From Massilia forsythiae (GTDB lineage Bacteria > Pseudomonadota > Gammaproteobacteria > Burkholderiales > Burkholderiaceae_D), in assembly GCF_012849555.1 (NCBI RefSeq), contig NZ_CP051685.1, positions 1,178,001 through 1,242,000 on the forward strand: DNA of 64,000 nt. Direction: 5' to 3'. Of the stretch, positions 1-9,000 are shown one piece after another. How positions within the stretch are numbered: position 1 is the stretch's first letter; each line of letters opens with the position of its first letter. The notes under the pieces are model-generated. The model saw only the letters and a program-made list of their open reading frames with translations. It had not been told where the DNA came from and made no database searches. A program made the translations under genes and the position numbers.

Positions 1-3000
1 AGCATTTGAGATCGCAGCATTCTTAGCTGCGTCCAAAGGCGAAGATGCCTTACCAAGGCCACCAGTTACTGCATTACCCACTGCGCTGGTGAATACTTCC
101 CCCCAACTAAAGGAATCACGTACTCCAAGAGCAATACCGGTAACCTGACCGGCGACACTACCCAATGCCCCCGCCACAAAGCTTCCAAGGCCGGAAGTCG
201 CCCACACGACAGCGATCGAGACCGCTGCCACAATCAATTTCTTAGCGCAGCTCCCCCCCGACTTGGAAGATTGCGCCGGCGGCAACGGCAGCGTCGGACT
301 CGTATCACCGATCGCCTGTTGCGCGTTGTATGGCGTGAAGGTGCCCGCATCGTTATGCACGACGTTGGCCCGCGGCGGCAGTTTCAGCGTCTGCCCTTCG
401 GTCAGCACCGAATCCACGTCCAGGTTGTTGGCGTTGGCGATCAGGTACCACAGGTTGGCGTCGCCCCATACCGCCTTGGCGATCGACTTCAGGGTATCGC
501 CCTGCTGCACGTAGTGGATCGTCGGCGAAGCCAGGTTGGCGCCCGACAGGGCAGACTGGTAGCCATTGGCGAAATTGCTCGGATCGGCCTGGTCGCTGTT
601 GCTTCCCAATACCTCGCCGTTGACGATCAGCGTGCGTTCGGTCTTGCCGCCCTGGTTCGTGAGCAGTACACGCCCTGCAGCGTCGTTGATGAAAGTGCGG
701 TTCTTGTTCGTGGCGCTATTGTCGATGACGCCGATGACCGAGCCGTTCGCATCGAGGGTCGTGATGGTGGTCTGCGTTACCTTGTCGATCTTGCCGACCA
801 CCTGGACTTCTTTCGCCGAATCGAAGTAGGTGTAGGTCGTGGTGTATTCCGAATGCCGGCTCGCGTTACCGAGGCTGTCCGCAGGAACTTGTACGTATTG
901 GATCAGGTTGCCCGCGCCGTCATAGCCGGCGTTGGGATGGGACTGGATGGGCCTGTAATAGATGTCGTCGAGCTTGTCTGCCTTCAGATTGAATAACTTG
1001 ATGCGATCAACTTTACCGGCGGCGTTGTAGTGATACGTCTTGTAGTTCGTTGGAACACCGAGTTCCTTCATTCTGGATTCACTCTCGTTGCGCTTTGGCC
1101 CGCTCTTTACCACGCGTCCGAATTCGTCGTAGAAGCGTTCCTCGATCACCACGCCGTCGCGCGTCACAGTCGCTAAGCGGCCTAGCGTGTCGTACGCGAA
1201 ACGTTCAGTCGTTGGGACTGTATTATTTTGCGCATTCTTATAGTAGTAAGTATCGGTAGCCCGGCGGCCCAGGCTGTCATACGTGAGGCTGTGTCCCTTC
1301 GACCCCATACTGATACTGCCGTTGGCCTTGATACCGTTCGCGATCACCTCGCGATTCATGGAGTCATACGTGTTCCACACATCGGTATCGACCGCCTGTT
1401 TGTTGCTGTTGACGTAATGGGTCGTAACGCGGGTACGGTTGCCGTTGCTGTCGTACTCCATGTTGACCTTGAAGAAGTCGTCTTCGACCTGGCTCATGCG
1501 GCCATACGCATCGTAGGTGATGCGATTGTTCTGCGCGGTCAGTACCTGTCCGGCAGTCGAGATCGTCTGTTCCAGCACGTGGTTACCGGCCAGATCGTAT
1601 TTGTAAACCGTGACAAGGCCGACGCCCTGGTCGTCGATACGTGCAAGCAAGCCGTAATCGTAGGTATAAAAAATCTTCTGGGCACCGGTATTCTGGCGCG
1701 CGGTCGATTCTTGGTAAATCAGGTGTCCCTGGCCATCGTACTGGTACTGCACCGTCGCGCCGCCCTGGTCCACGTGGCTCATCACATGGCCGAAGGCATC
1801 GCTCTGCCAGCTCATGGTCTTGCCGGCGCCGTCCATTTCTGCAGTCTTGTGACCGTACGCATCGTAGACCCATCTCGTCCGGTTTCCGGCGTTGTCGATC
1901 TGGGCGATGACGTTGCCGGCCAGGTCGTAGCGGGTGATATTGGTAATCTCCGGACGACGGGTAGTACCCTGCTGCGCATAGCTGGTGGTGCGGTAGCGGC
2001 GCCCCATTTCATCGTAGGCGTATTCCTCGCGGATGTCCCAGCTGCCGCTGACGATCAGCGCTTCCATCTCGTGCGTGCCGTAGAAGTCCCCGGCGTAATA
2101 CAAGTCGGTTGTCTTGCGTACCATCGAGATCATCTGGCCCATGTGGTCATAGGCATACGACGTCAACATGCCGTCGCGCGCCTTGAGCGAGATTCGCTCG
2201 CCGAACAGGTTCAATGAAGACACTTCTGTCGTTCCATCGGCGAACGTGGTGGTCGACGAACCGTCGTTCGCATAGGTGATGGATGTCAGGTTGCCGTTCG
2301 AATCGCGGCTACCCAACGAGCGGCCCAGCCGGTCGTAGTAATTGTATTGGCTCGACAGCTCCGTCTCACCCTGTTCGAAGCTGACCAGCCTCTTCGTGGT
2401 CTGCTCGTTGAGCGCGTTGTATCCGTACTCCATGCGCCAGTTCACGTTGCGCGGGTCCGTCACCTCCAGGACGTTGCCCCACCTGTCGTATTTGGTATGC
2501 GTGGTGGGCGTGCGCAGCGCGGCCGAGGCCGGCTGCCCATCGGCCAGCTTGACGGTGCCGTCGACGCGCTGGGCATCCTTGTGCAGCAACATCCTGCCCA
2601 TCAGGTCGTAGCGGTTCTCGACCGTGTCGAAGCCCTTCACCTCGAGATAGGTGGCGGAAATCGCGTCGCGCACGTCCTTGGCGCTGGTGTACAGCCTCAG
2701 GTCGTTGAGGCTGTCCCCTGCACGGTTGGTCCCCGTCACTTGCTGGGTCAGGTTGCCGTGGATGTCGTAGTACGTCACCTTGGTGACGCCGTCGCCGACA
2801 TTGGTGTGCCATGCGTGGCCGGCATTGTCGTATTCGGCGAACTCGTAGACGTTGCCGTTCATGGCGCGCGACGTGACTTCGCCGAACGAGTTGTAGGTCA
2901 GCGTCTGGACGTTGCGGCCGATGTCCGCCGCGGCCTTGTCCACGATGCCCGTCACCATGCCCGGCGCCGATTGCTGCGCCGCGACCGTGCTGTCCGGTGT

Positions 3001-6000
3001 CGTTACCGACACCATCTGGCCGGTGGCGTCGTAGCGGAAGACCTTGTAGTTGTTCAGCGTGACGGTGGCATCTTTCGACGTGTGGTCGGTCACGGTCTGC
3101 CATTCCTTGGCCACCCTTCCGCCTTGGTCATAGGTATGCCAGGTGATGCTGCCGTTCGCGTCGATGGTTCCGGTCACGTTGCCGTTGGCGTCGTACACGT
3201 TGATCGTCACACGGTCGTCGGCGCCGACTTTCAGCGTTGAGTTTCCGGCGTCATCAATGGTTTGGTATTGGCTGTAGGCGGTCTGCCGCACAACATTGCC
3301 GAGGGAATCGCGCGCGAAGTCCGTGATGATCCAGGATCGGCTGGAGTCATAGGCCGAAGCACTGCCATCGATCGTATTCAGAATCCGGGTCACACGTCCG
3401 AGCGCATCGTACAACGTACGAACCTTGTTGAGCAGTGGATCTTTAGTCGAGGTGAGGTTGCCGACGTTGTCGTAGGTATAGGTGGTGGTCAGCGTGCCAC
3501 GCGTCGATGCCTGTGCGCTGGTGTTGTATGCCACGTTGAGGCGTTGCTCGGACAGCTTACGCTCGTCCAAGTCATACGCGTACCGAGTATCACGGTCATT
3601 GTCGGTCACTGCCGGCGAAGTCGGGCTGATCGTGTAATCCGACGTCGCTGCCAAACCCGGATCGCCGCTTCGCTGCGCGTATTCATAGGTCCGGCTCAGG
3701 TTGCCGAAGGCGTCGTACTCCGTGCGCGTCAGGTAGCCGCCGGTCTCGGTCGCGATCCTGGTTTCGTTGTCGCGCGCCAGCTTGTTGCTGGCCAGCGTGT
3801 CGGCAGCCACGAATTCGGCTGTTTTGAAACCGCGGCGGTCGTAGTACATGCGTGTGACCGCCGCTTCGCCCACCTGCGACTTGGCGTCGCGGTAGTCGCC
3901 GCCCGCGGCGTATTCCTTGCGCTCCACGGCGTCGCCGAAGGCGTTGTAGGCGAAGCTGGTCACCTTGCGCAGGCTGGCGTAGCCCATCGCGGGGTTGGCG
4001 CTGCCGGCAGCGGTGACGTCGGTGTAGTAGTAGCTCGCCGATTCCGCCACCTTGATGGCGCGTCCCAGGCCGTCGTGCAGCGTATCGACCACGCGGTCCA
4101 GCGCGCCCATGTGCAGTTCGATGGCGCTGCGCACGCTGGCCAGCGAGTAATCGCTCACGGCGCCGTACACCTGGGTATTGGCAGGCATGTTCTTCTTGGC
4201 GCGGATTTCCAGGTTGAAGCGGTCGTCGTTGCCTTGTACCGCGGTACGCGCCTGCAGGAAGTCCAGCACCGCCTGGGTGCGGGTCGGCGCCGCATCGGCT
4301 GCCGTTACCCAGGCATTCAGGTCGGCGCCCGGCGCGCGGCCGAGCGCGTTCTGGCTCAGCGCGGTGATGAAGGCCGCGGTGCTCATGTTGACCGGATACA
4401 GCGTCTTGCCTTCGGCGCTGTCGAACAACACGTGGGCGAGGCCAGCCTCGTTGCCGCCGCCGGCCAGGTAGGTCATGCCGTCCAACAGTTGCGTCGCGGT
4501 CGGTGCGTGGCCGAGGATCGCCGTGTACAGCAGGCTGACGCGGTAGCGCGGCGCGCTCAGCACCCACGGATGGAGGAAGTCGTCCATCTTGTTGGCGAAC
4601 ACGTCGCGGTCGCGCTGGGCCGGCACTTCGCTGATGATGCGCAGCATCAGCTTGCCGCGCGTCATGCCCTGCTCGCCGCCGATCTTCACCCAATAGTCGG
4701 TCTCGGCCTGCGTGGGCGCCCGTTCATAGGTGTCGTTGAAGAGGCGCGCCACGTAGGATGGCAGCTCCATACCGGGCAAGTTGTAGTACAGCGACTCTTT
4801 TTGTTCCAGTATCTTGTCGGCGAGCTCCGCCATGGTGTGGCCGCTCTTCAGGTAGGCCAGCCAGAAGTTCACGCCGCCGCCGTCGGGCGCGCGGTTGTAG
4901 AACGCCGCATAGATCTTGGCGATGTCTTCCCTGGCCGCCTTGTCGGGATCGACCGGGGCATTGATCGCCTCGGCATAGCGGGTCAATTTCTCGACCTCGC
5001 CGAAGGCGTTGTATTCGTAGGCGGTGACGTTGCCCAATTGGTCGATGTCGTAGGCGACCCGGCCGAGCGCGTCGTACACCTTGCGGCTGACGTTGCCGTA
5101 CACGTCGGTGCCTTCGATGGCGTTGCCGAGCGCATCGTAGGTGACCGTCGTGGTCGGATCGACGGCCTTGGTGTAGCCGGCATTGCTCGCAGCGGACAAA
5201 GGATCAGCCGCGTAATCGTAGGCCGCGACCTGCGGCAGGATGGTCTTGACCTGGCGTCCGGCCAAGTCGTAGGCATAACGGGTCGTGCGCGTGCCCGCTC
5301 CACCCACGCCCTCGATACGCGAAGTCAGGTGGCCGAACGCATCGTAGGTCATGCGCGTTTCGATTTGCACGGATTTACCTACGCCTGAACCCTCCGATAC
5401 CGTCACCGCCGGGGCGCGTTCCACCAGCAAGTGCCCGGCCACGTCGTACACATAGGTCCAGGTGGCGCCGTTTCTGTTGGTATACGCGGTCTTGCGGCCC
5501 AGCGCATCGTAGGTGTACAGGTCCGATTTCCCCATCGGATCGATGCTGGCGACGAGGTTGCCCTGGTTGTCGTACTGGTACTGGGTACGGCGGTTCTGGA
5601 CATCGTTCTGGTTGACCTTGCTCAGCACGCTCGCCACCGACTGGTCGTCGCCGATCACGGTCTGGGTCGTGTAGCGGATGCTGTCCGATACCAGGCCCAG
5701 CGCGTTGTAGCGCGTCTCGGTGACGTAGCCTTCCGGATCGATGCTCAAGCGCGCGATGCCGTCGGCGCCGTACACGGTGCGATGGACCCTGAATTCGGCC
5801 TGGGTGGCGGCGCCGCTGTTCTCGATTTCGCGCACCAGGTGGCCGGCGCCGTCATAGGTATACGCCGTCGACACGCCGACCGCGTCGGTCTTGACCGACA
5901 CCCGGTTGGCGGCATCGTACTGGTAGCGGGTAACGCGGTCGCCGTCGAGGTTGGACAGCAAGGCGCCGGTGCGCGTTTCCAGCGCCTTGAGCACCGCTTC

Positions 6001-9000
6001 CTGCGTCGGCGTGCCGGCCAGGCGGATCGGGTTGGCGTAGGCGGTTTCGGCGCGCACGTTGCCGGCACCGTCGTATTCGCGGCGCACCACGCTGCCCAGC
6101 GCATCGATGGTAAAGCCGAGGCGGTTGGCCTTGTCGTACACGTAGCGCGTGGTGCTGTCGCGGGTGGCGTCGGCGGCGCCGGCCAGCCAGGTCTTCACCT
6201 GCGCGTCCGTCAAACTGCCGTCCGCCGTGCCGGCCAGGAAGTTGGCGTAGGCCGTGCGGCCGGTCACGTTGCCGTCTGCGTCGAATTCCTGGCGCGTGAC
6301 CGACCACTGCAAGCCGTCGGCATTGCCGCGCTGCGCCACCGCCGAGACGACCATGCGGCCGGCGCCGTCGTAGCTCATGCGCGCGTGCGCATCGGCGGCG
6401 GGGTTGGCCGATACGCTCGCCAGCCACTGGGCCAGCTGGGCCTGGGTCGGGTCCAGGACGACGGTGTTGTCCGACAATAGCGTCGCGTAATCGACGCGCT
6501 CGGTCATGCGGCCGGCGCCGTCGTAGGCCATCTTGCTTACCGACCAGTACGCCGCGGCGTTGTCGAAATTCTGTACCGTTGCGCTGCCGACCAGGCGGCC
6601 GGCGGCGTCGTACAACATGTGCTTGGCGCTGACCGGGCCGGTCGCATCCGACGAGGTCCTGGCGGACACTACGTTGCCGTTGCCGTCGTAACGGTACTTG
6701 GTGACGCCGCCCGCCGCGTTGGTCTGCTGTAGCACCTGGCCACGCACGTCGTACACGCTCGACACCGAGATGCTTCCGGCGACATTGGCGGGCGCCCAGG
6801 CGCTCACCGCCGCATCGGTCAATGCCACGTTCGACGGCAGGAAGACGGCATACTGGGTGGTTTGCGCGACGCGGCCGTTGTTGTCGTAGCGCTGCTGCGT
6901 GACGCTGCGGTCGCCCTCGACGGTGAAATGAAGGCGCCCGTCCTTGTCGTAGAGGTAGGTGGTGACGTTGTCGCGGTTCGCATCTGGCTCTAGATATCCC
7001 CGAACGGTGGCGAGATCCAGGCGCTTGCCGGCGTTATCGAAATTTTTCTTGAAATTTGCCATCAATGGACGCGCGTAACGCGTCACCGAGGCAATGCGGT
7101 CGCTGCCGGCCTCGTAGGCATACACAGTAACGTCGCCGGCGCCATCGATCTCCCCGACCTTGCGACCATCCTGGTCGTAGATGTAATGCGTGATGTTGCC
7201 GTTGGCATCGGTGCTGCGGAACGGCGCCGTGCCAAGGCTATCGTAATCGTAGGTGGTCTTGAGCTTCAGGCCGTCCGGGTCGGCGATGGTGGCCGTGCGG
7301 CGGCCGGCCAGGTCGTACTGGTATTCCACCACGCGCCCGGCCGGATCGGTGGTGCGCACCGTGCGGCCCAGCTTGTCATAGGCGAAGCTGGTGGTCAAGG
7401 CCAAGCCGCCCTGCTCCGCGCTCTGCACCGCCGTCTGCACGCGCCCCAGGGAATCGTAGGTGGTGGCCGTGATGGCGCCGGTCGGGTCGGTGACGGTCAG
7501 GGTACGGCCCTGCGCATCGTAGGTATAGCTGGTGACGAGATTCAACCCGCCCACGTCGACGGTGCGGCGCAGCACGCGGTCGACGCTGTCGTACTCGAAC
7601 CGCGTGACGCTGCCGTTTCCATCGGTCGTGGTCACCATGTTGCCAGCGCGGTCATAATCGTGCGCCTCGCTAGTGCCCAGCTTATCGCTGACCGACTTGA
7701 GGTTGCCGTCCTGGTCGTAAGTATAGGTAGTCTTGTCGCCGTTGGCGTCGATCAGCTCGGCGACGTCGCCGAAGGCGTTGCGCACCACCGAGTGCACCAC
7801 GCCTTCCGCGGTGGTCATCGTCATCTTGCGCGCGGCGGTGTCGTAGCTGTAGGTCGTCACGCCGCCGGACGTGTCGATTTCCTTGACCACGCGGTCGAAG
7901 GCGTCGTAGACGGTCGACTTGCCCGTGCCCGTTGCACTGACCACGGACACCAGGCGCCCGAGTTTGTCGTAGGCATAGGTATCGCCGCTACCGGTATTAT
8001 CGTTCTTGCTGTAGATGACGCGGCCGAAGGCGTCGCGCGTGATGACCGACCTGGTCAGCACGGCGCCGGTCTGCGCGTTGGCCAGGTCTTCCTGCGCCAG
8101 CAGTTCGCCGCGTGCGGTATAGGTGTAGCGGGTTTGCGCGGTGCGGCCGTCGCCGATGTCGGCCCGGTCCAGCACCACCTCGTTAAAAGTGTCGTAGGTG
8201 AACACATGCGTACCGGTTTCGTCGGTGCGCGAGGTCATCCTGCCGGTGGCATCGTAGGCATAGGTGGCGACATAGTCGCGCGCCGTGCTGCGCAGCGTCG
8301 CCAGGCGCGCCTCGATCGCGCCGAACTCGCCGCCGGTCATCTTCCCGAGCTCTGCGCCATCGATGCGCTGGGCGTAGCGGACCAGGCTGGTGACCTGGTT
8401 GATGGCGTTGTAGGTGCGCTGCTCGACCTCGCCGGCTGCGTTGACGGTGGCCGCCAGGCGGCCGTCCTGGTCGTAGTAGTAGCGGGTCACGTGGCCATTC
8501 GCATCCGTCATCGTGGTGCGGTGGTTGGCCTTGTCGTAGGTGTAGGTGGCGGCATACGAGGTCCACACGGCTTCCTGCTGGGCGGAGGTGCCCGCCAATG
8601 CCAGCTGGGCAGCACCGACGCCGCTCAGCTCGGCCGTCACGCGGCCGAGCGCGTCGTAGCGTACCAGGCCGCCGCGCGCGCCGGCGGTCCCGGCGGCGGC
8701 GGTGGTCGAGGTGCGGTTGCCGACGGCATCGTATTCGTAGCGCGTTACCGAACCGTCCACGCCGGTAACGCTGCTCACGTGGTCGAGGGTATCGTAGGTG
8801 TAGGTGATGGACTGGGTGTCGTTGCCTACCTGCGGGAGCACTTGCACCAACGTCTGGCCGGATTTGTATGCGATCGGGTTAGCATAGCGCACACTGCGGC
8901 CGAGATTGCCTGCCGCATCGTAGTCATGCACGGTCACGTAGCCTTGTCCGTCAATCTCGGCAACTAATTGACCCTTGGCATCATACAGATTGTATTCGTG

